Counted from the stretch's first letter, positions 16,338 through 26,578 are shown. The stretch: 64,000 nt of DNA from Neobacillus sp. PS2-9 (GCF_030915525.1 NZ_CP133269.1:4296501-4360500), one strand, 5' to 3'. Made by a program: numbers and translations. Notes: generated by a model from the letters alone, not told the origin.

Positions 16338-17252
16338 TTATTTGTCGCCTTTTACTGCTGCAATAAGCGCACCTATTTTAGCATTGTGTTTTACTAGTGC
16401 AATATTTGCTTCTAAACTTGATCCTTCTGTTAGCTCTTTTACCCTGCTTAAGAGAAAAGGTGTGACATCTTTACCATGAATGTCCTTACTTTTGGCCTCG
16501 TTTAAAGCAACCTCTATAACCTTATTGATTACAGCTTCATCCATAGCATAGGGTTCTGGTATAGGATTGGCGATGACGATCCCACCTTGTAACCCTAAAT
16601 CCCATTTAGCCTTCATTAACGCCGAAGCTTCTTCAGGGGAATCCACTCGGAAATTTACTTTATATGGACTTGTTCTCGTATAAAAAGCTGGCAGAATCTC
16701 TGTTTGATAACCAATGACGGGCACTCCGTTGGTTTCTAAATATTCCAACGTTAAGCCTAAATCAAGAATTGATTTTGCTCCTGCACAAACGACTGCTACA
16801 TTTGTTTTTGCTAATTCCTGCAAGTCAGCTGAAATATCCATTGTTACTTCTGCTCCGCGGTGAACACCGCCAATACCACCTGTCACAAACACGTCAATTC
16901 CACCCATTTGTGCACAAATCATGGTCGCTGCTACCGTTGTGGCTCCATGTTTTTGTGCTGCGATTAAGTAGGGGAGGTCCCGCCGGCTTGCTTTCATGAT
17001 CTCCTTACTAGTGGCTAAAAATTCTAAATCCTCTTCAGATAAACCAATCTTGATTTTCCCATTAATGATAGCAATGGTTGCTGGTACAGCCCCATTCTGA
17101 CGGATAATTTCTTCTACTTCCCTTGCAGTCTCTACATTCTGAGGGTACGGCATCCCATGTGAAATAATCGTCGATTCAAGTGCAACAATGGGCTTACCTT
17201 CTCTTTTGGCTTTAAGTACTTCCTCAGAAAAGGACAGATATTCTTGGTTCAT
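16338..17252 (-). CDS. psuG: Pseudouridine-5'-phosphate glycosidase
   Basis: Cleaves pseudouridine 5'-phosphate to uracil and ribose 5-phosphate, the second step of pseudouridine catabolism. 304 residues, the usual family length, nearly all one domain. Recognised from [16 protein letters not shown], the Lys of [26 protein letters not shown] and the C-terminal [10 protein letters not shown]. Its ATG overlaps the psuK stop by four bases (ATGA), so the two are translationally coupled. Substrate probably comes from RNA turnover; no dedicated transporter is nearby. Confidence 0.95.
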   Translation of the reverse strand: MNQEYLSFSEEVLKAKREGKPIVALESTIISHGMPYPQNVETAREVEEIIRQNGAVPATIAIINGKIKIGLSEEDLEFLATSKEIMKASRRDLPYLIAAQKHGATTVAATMICAQMGGIDVFVTGGIGGVHRGAEVTMDISADLQELAKTNVAVVCAGAKSILDLGLTLEYLETNGVPVIGYQTEILPAFYTRTSPYKVNFRVDSPEEASALMKAKWDLGLQGGIVIANPIPEPYAMDEAVINKVIEVALNEAKSKDIHGKDVTPFLLSRVKELTEGSSLEANIALVKHNAKIGALIAAVKGDK

Positions 17253-18217
17253 CGCTTGGTGACCCCTTTACTGAAGTATTTCTGATACGTTTCAAGTAAG
17301 GTTTTCTGGTTTAATTTGGGATTTACCGTTTCATTTGAATTTATGGTAATCAATGAACAGGAAAGACCAATTTTACATGAATCTTCGGTATTCAGCCCCT
17401 TAAGATAGCCAAATAAAATTCCGGCAATAAGAGAGTCTCCTGCCCCCGTTACATCTACAATCGGAACAGTCGGAGGTAGTAACGCCCCAGCTTCGCCAGC
17501 CTTTGTATAATAAATTAATCCCTTCTCACCTCGAGTAATAACTACTTTCTCCACACCTTTTTTCAAAATGACTTCAGCTGCTTGGTAGAAGTCTCCTTCT
17601 GATTTGATTTCTAGGTTAGATAACGCCTCTGCCTCTTTATGGTTGGCCACCAGCCAGGTTACACCTTCAAGGGATGCTGGGAGCTTTTCTGATTTCGGAG
17701 CGGAAACTGTAGCAATACAAATAGGCTTCATGAAGTTTTTACAGTCAGTAATTACTTGTTGAATGATTGTTTTTGGAAAGTTTGTGTCTAATAAAATCAT
17801 TTTTGATTTTTCGATATAGGTCCATATATCTTCAAAAATGGATTCTTTCACTTCATCATATATAGCCATGTCAGCTAGTGCGATTTCCATTTCACCTAAT
17901 GGATCAATTACGGCAGTATAAGTGCCGGTAGATTTTCCTTGTATGATTTGTGTAGGACTTACTTCCACAAAATTTTTAGTGTTCTCTAGTAGCCATTCTC
18001 CTTCAGGATCTGAGCCAACATAAGCAAACAGAGATGTTTTTAGACCTATCCGGCCTGAGTTTTCTGCTATATTTCTTGCGACTCCGCCCCGTGACATTGA
18101 GCTTATGGCTGGGTTTGATGTTCCATACTCCAACTGTTTAAGCGCCTGAATTTTACGGTCTACATTCGCTCCACCAATACAGAGAATATCAAAAATGATT
18201 GCTTCCTGTTTGTTCAT
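17249..18217 (-). CDS. psuK: Pseudouridine kinase, PfkB family
   Basis: Phosphorylates pseudouridine to the 5'-phosphate for PsuG. PfkB/ribokinase fold: N-terminal signature [13 protein letters not shown], first substrate loop [29 protein letters not shown], and the C-terminal catalytic motif [16 protein letters not shown] with the base Asp. About 322 residues. Start is uncertain between ATG 18217 and ATG 18226; the only Shine-Dalgarno (AAGGAG, 18235-18230) is slightly far from the first and very close to the second. Still longer in-frame starts lack a ribosome-binding site. Assignment to PsuK rather than another sugar kinase rests on the overlap with psuG. Confidence 0.88.
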   Translation of the reverse strand: MNKQEAIIFDILCIGGANVDRKIQALKQLEYGTSNPAISSMSRGGVARNIAENSGRIGLKTSLFAYVGSDPEGEWLLENTKNFVEVSPTQIIQGKSTGTYTAVIDPLGEMEIALADMAIYDEVKESIFEDIWTYIEKSKMILLDTNFPKTIIQQVITDCKNFMKPICIATVSAPKSEKLPASLEGVTWLVANHKEAEALSNLEIKSEGDFYQAAEVILKKGVEKVVITRGEKGLIYYTKAGEAGALLPPTVPIVDVTGAGDSLIAGILFGYLKGLNTEDSCKIGLSCSLITINSNETVNPKLNQKTLLETYQKYFSKGVTKR

Positions 18218-18385
18218 TGTTAGCATCCACTCCTTAAGATCCTTTGTTAAGCAAGTCAAAATTTCATAATATTCCCTACTCATATAACTATTACGATACG
18301 AATCTTGAAAATCCTGTTAAAAAATAGAAAAACATTTTGCTATTTGAGTACACTGCTAAACAACAGTGATTTATGTTAATAAAAT

Positions 18386-18415
18386 TTGTCTAAAATGTGA
18401 CAGTTAACATATAAT
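18386..18415 (+). promoter_or_regulatory. Sigma-A-like promoter of the small membrane-protein gene
   Basis: TTGTCT at 18386-18391, 18-bp spacer, TATAAT at 18410-18415; the ribosome-binding site follows about 45 bp downstream. Confidence 0.5.
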
Positions 18416-18479
18416 ATAAACAACGTATAAATATACTAAATATTATTAATATTCAAAATAAAAGGTGGTGTTTAATGCT

Positions 18480-18620
18480 ATGACTGTGATTCATGTTTTA
18501 AATTACTCAATTCCGATTGCGTTTATGGTGTTTGCTGGTTTTCTACTCGACCGTATGTGCAAACCGGACAAACAAGAAGATGCCTCGACTGGAGAGTCTC
18601 CAGGGGGAGAAATAAAATAA
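18480..18620 (+). CDS. Small single-pass membrane protein (46 aa)
   Basis: 46 residues: a hydrophobic helix (residues 4-23) followed by a hydrophilic charged tail (DRMCKPDKQEDAS...EIK). ATG at 18480 follows AAAGGTGGTG. A promoter lies upstream and a strong terminator immediately after the stop, so this is a complete monocistronic unit. Its layout resembles the small proteins at 26706 and 47784 in this window. I do not recognise a family. Confidence 0.7.
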   Translation: MTVIHVLNYSIPIAFMVFAGFLLDRMCKPDKQEDASTGESPGGEIK

Positions 18621-18666
18621 AGCTGGTGAAAAGTGTATGATGCTCACTTCCACCAGCTTTTTTTGT
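18618..18666 (+). terminator. Terminator of the small membrane-protein gene
   Basis: AAAGCTGGTG/CCACCAGCTTT stem followed by a run of T. Confidence 0.9.
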
Positions 18667-18689
18667 TAGCTTTATTAATTTGTATTGAA

Positions 18690-19497
18690 CGAGAACGACC
18701 CTACGTTACCGGTTTTCCTTTTCCATACTCTCTTGGGGCTGGTAGAACACTTCTACGTTATCGGTTCGCCCTTTCCATACCTCTTTGGGGCTCGTACCTC
18801 TTCTACGCGACCGGTTTTCCTTTTCTACGAGGCTTAATTGCCTGGTGGAAATGAATTAGGTCGCTTAAACGAGGTCTATGCGACCGTACTGCTTGATGGA
18901 GAAGGGGTTTGGTCGCTTAGACGGGGTCTATGCGACCGTATTGCCTTCTAGAGAAGGATTTTGGTCGCTTAGACGGGGTCTATGTGACCGTATTGCCTTC
19001 TAGAGAAGGATTTTGGTCGCTTAGACGGGGTCTATGCGACCGTATTGCCTTCTAGAGAAGGATTTTGGTCGCTTAGACGGGGTCTATGCGACCATATTGC
19101 CTTCTGGAGAATGATTTTGGTCGCTTAGACGGGGTCTATGCGACCTTACTGCCTTCTGGAGAATGATTTTGGTCGCTTAAACGAGGTCTATGCGACCGTA
19201 CTGCTTGATGGAGAAGGGGTTTGGTCGCTTAGACGGGGTCTATGCGACCGTATTGCCTTCTAGAGAAGGATTTTGGTCGCTTAGACGGGGTCTATGCGAC
19301 CGTATTGCCTTCTGGAGAATGATTTTGGTCGCTTAGACGGGGTCTATGCGACCTAATTGCCTTCTGGAGATGGATTTTGGTCGCTTAGACGGGGTCTATG
19401 CGACCGTATTGCCTTCTGGAGATGGATTTTGGTCGCTTAGACGAGGTCTATGCGACCGTATTGCCTTCTCCATACCCACTTGGGGCTCGTAAAGACC
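18690..19497. repeat. 52-bp-period palindromic tandem array B
   Basis: Twelve units start at 18859 and every 52 bp to 19431. Each has a 27-bp interrupted palindrome (GGTCGCTTAGAC, 3-nt loop, GTCTATGCGACC) plus a 25-bp spacer, itself often palindromic (CCTTCTAGAGAAGG). Units 1-2 and 7-8 are identical over 104 bp, so a 312-bp block was duplicated. Three diverged units at about 18701, 18753 and 18803 and the last spacer (CCATACCCACTTGGGG) resemble array D instead. The array fills the gap between two convergent genes. Confidence 0.97.
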
Positions 19498-19504
19498 TAT
19501 TATG

Positions 19505-19882
19505 TTAATATTTTATTTTCTTCTGCACTTTTTGCTCATAATTTTTAAAAATGGCTGAATTTGTCTTTACTCCTCGTTTGGACATTAGTTGGTTAAACCG
19601 AAGGAGTTTTTCATTCAATTTCTTTTGGAGGCTTTCCTTCTCAGTGGAGTCATCACATTTCTTCAATAATCCCTCGATTGTCATCATTTCTTGCCGCAGC
19701 TGACCTTCCTCCTGAGTATATCCTGCATTTTTCAGCAATTTATAAGCCATACGGAGCTCCTCAGGAATTCCCGATAAATCTTCTAACTGCAATGGTTTAC
19801 CCAATCCTGGTAGATTGTCGAATTCACCATCTTGATAAGCTTTTTTGATGCGATCTTCTGAGACAATGTGAAACAGATCCAT
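19505..19882 (-). CDS. DUF1992 (DnaJ-homologue C28-type) protein
   Basis: 125 residues. The opening DLFHIVSEDRIKKAYQDGEFDNLPGLGKPL is the conserved signature of the DUF1992 domain, found in bacterial YhdN-like proteins and in eukaryotic DNAJC28. The rest is helical and charged with possible coiled coil (residues 45-110). Cytoplasmic, function unknown. ATG at 19882 with AAGGAGG upstream. It ends right at the edge of repeat array B. Confidence 0.85.
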   Translation of the reverse strand: MDLFHIVSEDRIKKAYQDGEFDNLPGLGKPLQLEDLSGIPEELRMAYKLLKNAGYTQEEGQLRQEMMTIEGLLKKCDDSTEKESLQKKLNEKLLRFNQLMSKRGVKTNSAIFKNYEQKVQKKIKY

Positions 19883-20028
19883 GCTTTAGACCTCCTTATT
19901 ATTACCATTTTCCCTATGTTAAGTATATCAAGTCACATCTGATAATTAAAATGGCAACCCCGTCCCATCCGTAATTATTTTTCGAAGTTTTGGGAATGCT
20001 ACATGCGTAGATGAAAGGAGTGTTGATT

Positions 20029-20238
20029 TTGTCACGCGGAGAACATTTTAACCATAAGAACAAGAGTCATCCTGGTAATTTTCCACAAGATAGCTTAACG
20101 GAGAAAAAAGGAAAAGAAGCAGTTGGGGATGAAGAATTCCTGGTAGTAAGAGAAGCATTTAAAAATAGAGTCGAGAATGAAGAAGAATATCGCGGCGATA
20201 CTGCCCGCTTGCTTTCAGAACAGGATCAGACAGAGTAA
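20029..20238 (+). CDS. Small hydrophilic protein of unknown function (69 aa)
   Basis: 69 residues, very hydrophilic (SRGEHFNHKNKSHPGNFPQD...), with no hydrophobic segment and an acidic C-terminal half. The TTG at 20029 is preferred because AAAGGAG lies eight bases upstream; the in-frame ATG at 20011 overlaps that site. It is followed by a strong bidirectional terminator shared with hutH. I do not recognise the family; the composition suggests a flexible or spore-associated protein. Confidence 0.65.
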   Translation: MSRGEHFNHKNKSHPGNFPQDSLTEKKGKEAVGDEEFLVVREAFKNRVENEEEYRGDTARLLSEQDQTE

Positions 20239-20265
20239 AAGGCGTGAGTTTTCACGCCTTTTTCG
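20236..20265. terminator. Bidirectional terminator between the small gene and hutH
   Basis: AAAAGGCGTGA/TCACGCCTTTTT stem with T runs on both strands. Confidence 0.9.
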
Positions 20266-20272
20266 TTGCCCA

Positions 20273-21799
20273 TTAATATTGTTCTTTTTCCACAGTAAAT
20301 TCTTTTATAAAATGAGAAATCTCAATTTCTTTTAACCATTTGGCCGCTTTTTCGATATCCTTTGAGAACACCCGGTCCTGTTTAAGGGAAGCTACTTGCT
20401 CGCGTCCCTTTTCAAAGAACCTTTTCGTTTGAGTCGCCATTTTTTCAACACCGCGAATCTCAACCGCCTGCATGGCACAAATTAATTCAATTGCTAAAAC
20501 TCTTCTAACGTTTTGAATGATTTGATACGCATGCCTAGAGGCAATCGTTCCCATACTCACATGGTCCTCTTGGTTTGCTGAGGATGGAATCGAATCCACA
20601 CTCGCTGGATGTGCTAGTGTTTTATTTTCTGATACTAGTGCCGCCGCTGCATACTGCATAATCATGGCGCCAGATTGTAAACCTGGCTGAGGGCTTAGGA
20701 ATGCTGGCAAATCATTTAATTGTGGATTCACTAACCGTTCAATTCTTCGCTCTGAAATATTGGCCAATTCCGCAACCGCAATTTTCATAAAATCCATCGC
20801 GAACGCAATAGGCTGCCCATGGAAGTTTCCTCCCGAAATGACCTTTTCCCCATCATCAAAAATTAACGGGTTATCGGTTGCAGCATTCATTTCTATTTCT
20901 AATTTTTCTTTTACATAATCCAAGACCTGCCATGAAGCACCATGGACTTGTGGAATACAGCGTAAGGAATAGGCATCCTGTACCCTTAATTCACCTTGCT
21001 GCGTTGTTAATAAACTATCACTTAAATAACCACGAATCCTTCGCGCTGTATCAATTTGCTGTTTATAGCCCCTTGCTACATGAACTTCTTCCGCAAAGGC
21101 ATCAATAATGCCATTTAATCCTTCTATAGTCATAGAGGCGATCAGTTCGCTTTCAAACGCCAGCTGCTCTGCTTCTAGATAACCAACCACACCCATGGCT
21201 GTCATTGCTTGTGTCCCATTAATAAGTGCCAGACCTTCCTTCGCCTCTAATGTGACTGGAAGGATTCCCTCTTGTTGAAGCGCACTTATTGCTTCCATCT
21301 GATTTCCTTTATAAAAAACTTCCCCTTCCCCAATTAAAACTAAAGCAAGGTGGGACAGCGGCGCTAAGTCACCACTTGCACCTAAAGAGCCCTGCTGTGG
21401 AATAACAGGAATAATCTCCAGATTAACCAGCTCTAAGAGTTTTTCAATAATAATCGGTCTAACTCCAGAAAAGCCTTTAAGGAGTGCATTGGCACGAAGA
21501 AGGACCATTGCTTTTGAAACAATTTCAGGAAATGGTTCTCCCACACCACATGCATGTGAGCGAATTAAATTTAGTTGAAGGTCCTGAACATGATTTTTAT
21601 CAATTAACACATCGCTGAACTTTCCAAACCCAGTCGTAATCCCATATACTACTCTCGATTCTGAAACAATTCGATCGACAGCTTCTCTGCTCTTTTTAAC
21701 TGCTTCCATACTCTTCTCTGAAGCTCGAACCTTTTGACCTCGGTATAATACTTCCTTCATTTGTTCTAGCGTTAAACTTTCACCTGTTAATGTAATCAT
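20273..21799 (-). CDS. hutH: Histidine ammonia-lyase
   Basis: Deaminates L-histidine to urocanate, the first step of histidine breakdown. 508 residues. The Ala-Ser-Gly triad that cyclises to the MIO prosthetic group is seen in [14 protein letters not shown] (residues about 141-143). Other family motifs: [11 protein letters not shown] with the catalytic Tyr, and [10 protein letters not shown]. The ATG at 21799 follows GAGGAG. No hutU, hutI, hutG or hutM lies nearby, unlike the B. subtilis hutPHUIGM operon. The leader contains a promoter and a terminator-like hairpin. Confidence 0.95.
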   Translation of the reverse strand: MITLTGESLTLEQMKEVLYRGQKVRASEKSMEAVKKSREAVDRIVSESRVVYGITTGFGKFSDVLIDKNHVQDLQLNLIRSHACGVGEPFPEIVSKAMVLLRANALLKGFSGVRPIIIEKLLELVNLEIIPVIPQQGSLGASGDLAPLSHLALVLIGEGEVFYKGNQMEAISALQQEGILPVTLEAKEGLALINGTQAMTAMGVVGYLEAEQLAFESELIASMTIEGLNGIIDAFAEEVHVARGYKQQIDTARRIRGYLSDSLLTTQQGELRVQDAYSLRCIPQVHGASWQVLDYVKEKLEIEMNAATDNPLIFDDGEKVISGGNFHGQPIAFAMDFMKIAVAELANISERRIERLVNPQLNDLPAFLSPQPGLQSGAMIMQYAAAALVSENKTLAHPASVDSIPSSANQEDHVSMGTIASRHAYQIIQNVRRVLAIELICAMQAVEIRGVEKMATQTKRFFEKGREQVASLKQDRVFSKDIEKAAKWLKEIEISHFIKEFTVEKEQY

Positions 21800-21831
21800 T
21801 TTTCTCGCTCCTCTACCACTTTAGTATAATA

Positions 21832-21886
21832 AAGAAAGAGGCTGGACTCCTTATCACTTTAGATTTGGAGTTCAGCCTCTTTTATA
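21832..21886 (-). terminator. Attenuator-like hairpin in the hutH leader
   Basis: On the minus strand AGAGGCTGAACTCC pairs with GGAGTCCAGCCTCT, followed by TTCTTT, between the hutH promoter and its start. In B. subtilis the hut leader terminator is overcome by HutP with histidine. I do not see a clear set of HutP UAG triplets here, so the control protein is open. Confidence 0.7.
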
Positions 21887-21967
21887 ATTGTTATTAAATA
21901 TGGAATTGTTTTTTGATAATGGCTCATGAAAATCATTCCATTCAATTTTATTATTATGATTATAACT

Positions 21968-21997
21968 ATTGTATGAGAGGAAAACTTAATCTGTCAA
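21968..21997 (-). promoter_or_regulatory. Sigma-A promoter of hutH
   Basis: TTGACA (21997-21992), 18-bp spacer, TACAAT (21973-21968) on the minus strand; predicted leader about 160 nt. Confidence 0.65.
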
Positions 21998-22076
21998 CTA
22001 AATTTTCTGAATTTTAGCACGATAACACTTTAGCAGAATAATGAACGAAATGGCTTTATGGTTCCTTATAAATACG

Positions 22077-22108
22077 AAAAGCGCTATTCCTTTTTACAGA
22101 ATAGCGCC
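22077..22108 (-). terminator. Terminator of topB
   Basis: GCGCTATTC/GAATAGCGC stem followed by TTTTC on the minus strand. Confidence 0.85.
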
Positions 22109-22123
22109 TTAATAAATATCGTA

Positions 22124-24313
22124 TTAATCAAACTTTAATCCTTTTAGTGCCTCTGCCAACGCATTATTTATTGGTTCTTCTTCTTTCTGCTGGTTTTTCA
22201 AATAATTTTGTACCGTACGTTTATCTACTTTACCACCAGATTCTTTTTTACGGCGTGCTTCGAAAGCAGATAGCTTTTCACGGTATCCACATTTACATGC
22301 GAAGATTTGGCCAGCACCTTCGCCACGTAGCTCTAGCTTTTTATGGCATTGTGGGCAACGTGCATTGGTGACGCGTGCGACATTTTTACGATGTCCACAT
22401 TCACGATCCTGGCACACGAGCATTTTACCTTTTTTACCATTCACTTCAAGCATTGGTTTCCCACAGTCTGGACAAGATTTGGTGGAAATATTATCGTGCT
22501 TATATTTCTTATCAGTTGCTTTAATTTCAGCAACGATTTCTTTTGTGTAGTTTTTCATTTCACTGATAAACACTTCTTTTTTCAACTTGCCATGCGCAAT
22601 TTGGTCAAGCTTTTGTTCCCATTCTGCTGTTAAGGTAGGCGATTTTAGCTCTTCTGGAACCAAATCCAGCAATTGACGACCTTTAGAAGTAATATGAATG
22701 TCATTACCACGCTTTTCAATTAAAAATGAATTGAATAGCTTATCAATAATATCAGCACGTGTCGCAACAGTACCTAGTCCACCCGTCGATTTTAAGGTGT
22801 CTGCAAGTTGTTTATTTTGTGTATCCATATACTTCGTAGGATTTTCCATTGCCGATAGTAATGTCGCCTCAGTAAATCTTGCCGGCGGCTTAGTTTGACC
22901 AGATGTTTGTGCGATTAATTTTACGTTTAATGTATCACCTTTTTCGATCCGAGGTAATATTTGCTCTTTCAGATCATCTGTATTATCGTCGTCTTCAAGT
23001 CGATTATTGTAAACTTCTTTCCAGCCAAGAGATAAAATAGTTTTTCCTCTAGCAACGAAGTTTTCATCACCAATTTTCGCACGAAGAGTTAATTGCTCGT
23101 ACTCAAATGCTGGGAATAATACCGCTAAAAAGCGTTTAACCACTAAGTCATAAATTTTGCGTTCTTTATCCGTAAATGCTGAAAAATTAACGTATCCTTC
23201 GGTTGGAATAATTGCATGGTGATCGGATACCTTGCTATCATCTACAAACGACTTTGAAGGCTTTATTGGATTTTTTAAGATTTTGGTTGTTAGTGAACGA
23301 TATTCTCCTATTCCACATGCTTTCAGACGTTCTGGAATCGTTGGAACGATATCTGACGAAATAAAGCGTGAATCTGTACGGGGATACGTTAAAACTTTAT
23401 GCTGCTCGTACAACTTTTGCATAATATTTAGTGTCTCTTTAGCTGAGTAACCGAATATTTTATTGGCATCCCGCTGTAGTTCTGTTAGGTCATAAAGGCC
23501 AGGAGAGAATAACTTCTTCGGCTTTTTTTCAATTTCGGTTACTTTGGCATTTTGGTTGCCCAGTTTTTTCACAATCGTATCAATGCTTTCCTTATTAAAA
23601 CTACGGCTATTCCCTTTTGCATCTTGCCAAGTCAGCTTTAATTGGGCTGTAGTTTGGGCTTCAATGCCGTAATAGGTTTGCGCTTTGAAGTTTTTAATTT
23701 CTTCCTCACGTGCTGCAATGATAGCAACAGTTGGGGTTTGTACACGACCACAGTTTAGTTGGGCATTGAACCTGGTGGTTAATGCACGTGTTGCATTTAG
23801 ACCGATATACCAGTCTGCTTCTGAACGTGCTACCGCTGAAGCATATAAATTGTCATAGGCTTTTCCAGGCTTTAGGTTGGCAAAGCCGTCTTTAATCGCT
23901 TTATCCGTAACAGATGAGATCCAGAGGCGTTTAATTGGTTTATTGACTTTTACTTTATCAATAATCCAACGTGCAACTAATTCTCCCTCTCTGCCTGCGT
24001 CTGTAGCTACAATTATTCCATTAACATCACTTCTAGTCAGTTGACTTTTAACTGCTTGAAACTGTTTTCCAGTTTGCTTAATGACTGTCAATTTCAAACG
24101 CTCAGGTAGCATAGGCAAATCTTCCAATTTCCATGATTTATACTTCACATCGTAATTTTCTGGATCAGCAAGTGTGACTAGATGCCCAAGCGCCCATGTA
24201 ACGATATATTTATCTCCTTCAAGAAACCCATTTCCTTTTTTATGACAATTAAGCACACGTGCAATATCACGTGCGACAGAAGGTTTTTCAGCAATTACAA
24301 CACTTTTAACCAA
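22124..24313 (-). CDS. topB: DNA topoisomerase III
   Basis: Type IA topoisomerase that decatenates and relaxes DNA through a tyrosyl-DNA bond. 729 residues: N-terminal Toprim domain (VVIAEKPSVARD at 5-16; DAGREGELVARW near 104), topoisomerase IA core with active-site Tyr in LTYPRTDSRF (about 312), and two C-terminal zinc ribbons (CPDCGKPM...CQDREC and CPQCHKKL...CKC, about 610-680), then a basic tail. Start is TTG at 24313 with AAAGGATG upstream. The 5' side faces the 14-unit repeat array C. Confidence 0.96.
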   Translation of the reverse strand: MVKSVVIAEKPSVARDIARVLNCHKKGNGFLEGDKYIVTWALGHLVTLADPENYDVKYKSWKLEDLPMLPERLKLTVIKQTGKQFQAVKSQLTRSDVNGIIVATDAGREGELVARWIIDKVKVNKPIKRLWISSVTDKAIKDGFANLKPGKAYDNLYASAVARSEADWYIGLNATRALTTRFNAQLNCGRVQTPTVAIIAAREEEIKNFKAQTYYGIEAQTTAQLKLTWQDAKGNSRSFNKESIDTIVKKLGNQNAKVTEIEKKPKKLFSPGLYDLTELQRDANKIFGYSAKETLNIMQKLYEQHKVLTYPRTDSRFISSDIVPTIPERLKACGIGEYRSLTTKILKNPIKPSKSFVDDSKVSDHHAIIPTEGYVNFSAFTDKERKIYDLVVKRFLAVLFPAFEYEQLTLRAKIGDENFVARGKTILSLGWKEVYNNRLEDDDNTDDLKEQILPRIEKGDTLNVKLIAQTSGQTKPPARFTEATLLSAMENPTKYMDTQNKQLADTLKSTGGLGTVATRADIIDKLFNSFLIEKRGNDIHITSKGRQLLDLVPEELKSPTLTAEWEQKLDQIAHGKLKKEVFISEMKNYTKEIVAEIKATDKKYKHDNISTKSCPDCGKPMLEVNGKKGKMLVCQDRECGHRKNVARVTNARCPQCHKKLELRGEGAGQIFACKCGYREKLSAFEARRKKESGGKVDKRTVQNYLKNQQKEEEPINNALAEALKGLKFD

Positions 24314-24410
24314 ATTTAAAACATCCTTTCAAGTTTTCGTATGTTAACTATAGCATACGTCCCAACTGGATTCAGTAATTCAACCTCTATTAATAGAGTT
24401 GATAGTCTTA

Positions 24411-25140
24411 TCTCACAGTTCCCACTCTAACTCTTTTTAAGGGATACTGGCACTGTCCACTCCTCACAGTTCCCATGCAAGCATTTTTGGTGGGGTCTCG
24501 GGAGTTGTGAACTCTTCACAATTCCCATGCAAGCCTTATTAGTGGGGCCTCGGGGATTGTGAACTCTTCACAATTCCCATGGAAGCCTTATTAGTGGGGT
24601 CTCGGGAGTTGTGAACCCTTCACAGTTCCCATGCAAGCATTTTGGTGAGGTCTCGGGAGTTGTGAACTCTTCACAATTCCCATGCAAGCCTTATTAGTGG
24701 GGCCTCGGGGATTGTGAACTCTTCACAATTCCCATGCAGGCATTTTTGGTGGGGTCTCGGGAGTTGTGAACCCTTCACAGTTCCCATGCAAGCATTTTTA
24801 GTGGGGTCTCGGGCATTGTGAACTCTTCACAATTCCCATGCAAGCATTTTTAGTGGAGCATCGGGCACTGTGCGCTCCTCACAATTCCCATGCAAGCATT
24901 TTTAGTGGGGTCTCGGGCATTGTGAACTCTTCACAATTCCCATGCAAGCATCTTTAGTGGAGCCTCGGGCACTGTGCGCTCCTCACAATTCCCATGCAAC
25001 CCTTTTTAGTGGAGCATAGGGAGTTGTGAACTCTTCACAATTCCCAAGCAAGCATTTTAAGTGGAGCATCGGGCACTGTGCGCTCCTCACAATTCCCATC
25101 AAGCCTTTTTGGTGGAGCTATGGGAATTGTGTGCGTAGTT
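24411..25140. repeat. 52-bp-period palindromic tandem array C
   Basis: Fourteen units; the anchor CACA(A/G)TTCCC starts at 24414, 24465, 24517, 24569, 24621, 24672, 24724, 24776, 24828, 24880, 24932, 24984, 25036, 25088 (12 steps of 51-52, mostly exactly 52). Each unit has a palindrome (GGGAGTTGTGAA, 3-nt loop, TTCACAATTCCC) and a 25-bp spacer ATGCAAGCATTTTTAGTGGG plus five bases. The array lies between two divergently transcribed genes (topB and an MFS gene), so it is upstream of both. Confidence 0.97.
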
Positions 25141-25306
25141 ACATATAAGCTTTTTTACTGTGGCCAACAGTCACTGTCCACTCTCCCGCTTAAGTTTTTC
25201 TCAGGTTCTTTGTAGATACACATTTGTTTACCTACATTTTTCTTGAAATTCCTTCCATGAGAATAGTATGATGGATTGACATGAAATAGAGAAATGGGGA
25301 TTCAAC

Positions 25307-26578
25307 ATGAGAATTAGAGATTGGGACCCAAACTTAAAGGTTCGCTTATATAGTGAAGCCATGATGAATATTACCTTTTGGATGTTTTTCCCGTTCTTAA
25401 CCATCTATTTTGCAGACGAGTTCGGTAAAAATAAAGCAGGATTATTATTAGTTTTTTCTCAGGTTTTCTCTGTCGCTGCAAACCTGATGGGCGGATATTG
25501 CGCAGATCGCTTCGGACGAAAAAGAATGATGGTTCTTTCCGCCATTGGTCAAGGGCTTTCCTTCTTAGCTTTTGCTGTAGCCAGCTCTCCCTGGCTCCAT
25601 TCCCCTTGGATTGGATTTATTTCGTTCGCGGTTGCAGGGGTTTTTGGTTCCTTTTACTGGCCTGCTAGTCAGGCGATGATTGCAGATGTCGTGGAAGAAA
25701 AACATAGAAGTAGTGTATTTGCCATTTTTTATACATCTATTAATATTGCAGTTGTGGTCGGGCCTATATTAGGATCCATTTTTTATGTTCACTACCGCTT
25801 TCAGCTGTTACTTGTAGCTGGATTTGTTTGTATTTTATTTGGATTGATTCTTGCCAAAATGATCAGAGAAACGGCACCACTCCAACAGAATACTGCTCTT
25901 TCTAGCGATGGAAAGTGGTATTACTTTTTACTCAATCAACTGAGGGATTATTCCCTCATCATTAAGGATAAGACCTTCCTTTTATTTATCCTCGCAGGAG
26001 TTTTGGCTGGGCAGACGTTTATGCAGCTGGATCTGCTAATCCCTGTTTATATAAAGGATTTCGTGAAAAATCAAACACTCTTTTCTGTCGGTGATTGGTC
26101 GTTTACGATTAAGGCTGAACAGGTATTTGGAATCGTCCTCGCTGAAAATGGCTTGCTCGTTGCCTTATTAACGGTGTTTGTGACAAAGTGGATGAATCAA
26201 TATTATGAAAGAAATGTATTTGTTCTCTCCTCTATTGTGTACGCCATCTCCATTGTTATTTTCAGTCAAACACATTGGATATGGGGATTAATCTTGGCAA
26301 TGGCGGTATTCACGTTTGCTGAATTAATGGGGGCAGGACTGCAGCAGAGCTTCGTTTCAAAGCTAGCACCTGAGCATATGAGGGGTCAGTATTTTGCGGC
26401 AGCCAGCTTGCGGTTTACAATCAGCCGGACTATTGCTCCGCTTGCTATTCCATTGACCGTGTGGATTGGCTATGACTGGACCTTTTTCGTCCTTTGCATT
26501 CTTGCCCTCGCAAGTGCTGTACTGTATTGGATTATGTTTGTTCATTTTGAAAAAAAAGCTACCATTACGGGATCGTAA
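25307..26578 (+). CDS. MFS transporter
   Basis: 423 residues with twelve predicted helices. The loop between helices 2 and 3, GGYCADRFGRKRMM, is the major facilitator signature. Similar to MdtH/YttB-like drug exporters, but the substrate cannot be read from sequence. Residues about 245-265 form an amphipathic insert between helices 7 and 8. ATG at 25307 follows GGGG. Monocistronic, with its own terminator; the upstream region is repeat array C. Confidence 0.85.
   Translation: MRIRDWDPNLKVRLYSEAMMNITFWMFFPFLTIYFADEFGKNKAGLLLVFSQVFSVAANLMGGYCADRFGRKRMMVLSAIGQGLSFLAFAVASSPWLHSPWIGFISFAVAGVFGSFYWPASQAMIADVVEEKHRSSVFAIFYTSINIAVVVGPILGSIFYVHYRFQLLLVAGFVCILFGLILAKMIRETAPLQQNTALSSDGKWYYFLLNQLRDYSLIIKDKTFLLFILAGVLAGQTFMQLDLLIPVYIKDFVKNQTLFSVGDWSFTIKAEQVFGIVLAENGLLVALLTVFVTKWMNQYYERNVFVLSSIVYAISIVIFSQTHWIWGLILAMAVFTFAELMGAGLQQSFVSKLAPEHMRGQYFAAASLRFTISRTIAPLAIPLTVWIGYDWTFFVLCILALASAVLYWIMFVHFEKKATITGS

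Noticed and set aside
18633-18854. Possible 73-residue coding sequence over the terminator and start of array B
   Set aside because: It begins in a terminator and reads through repeat units; no ribosome-binding site.
18859-19497. CRISPR array
   Set aside because: Spacers are themselves repeated and nearly identical between units, and no cas genes are present. These are tandem repeats with a palindromic part.
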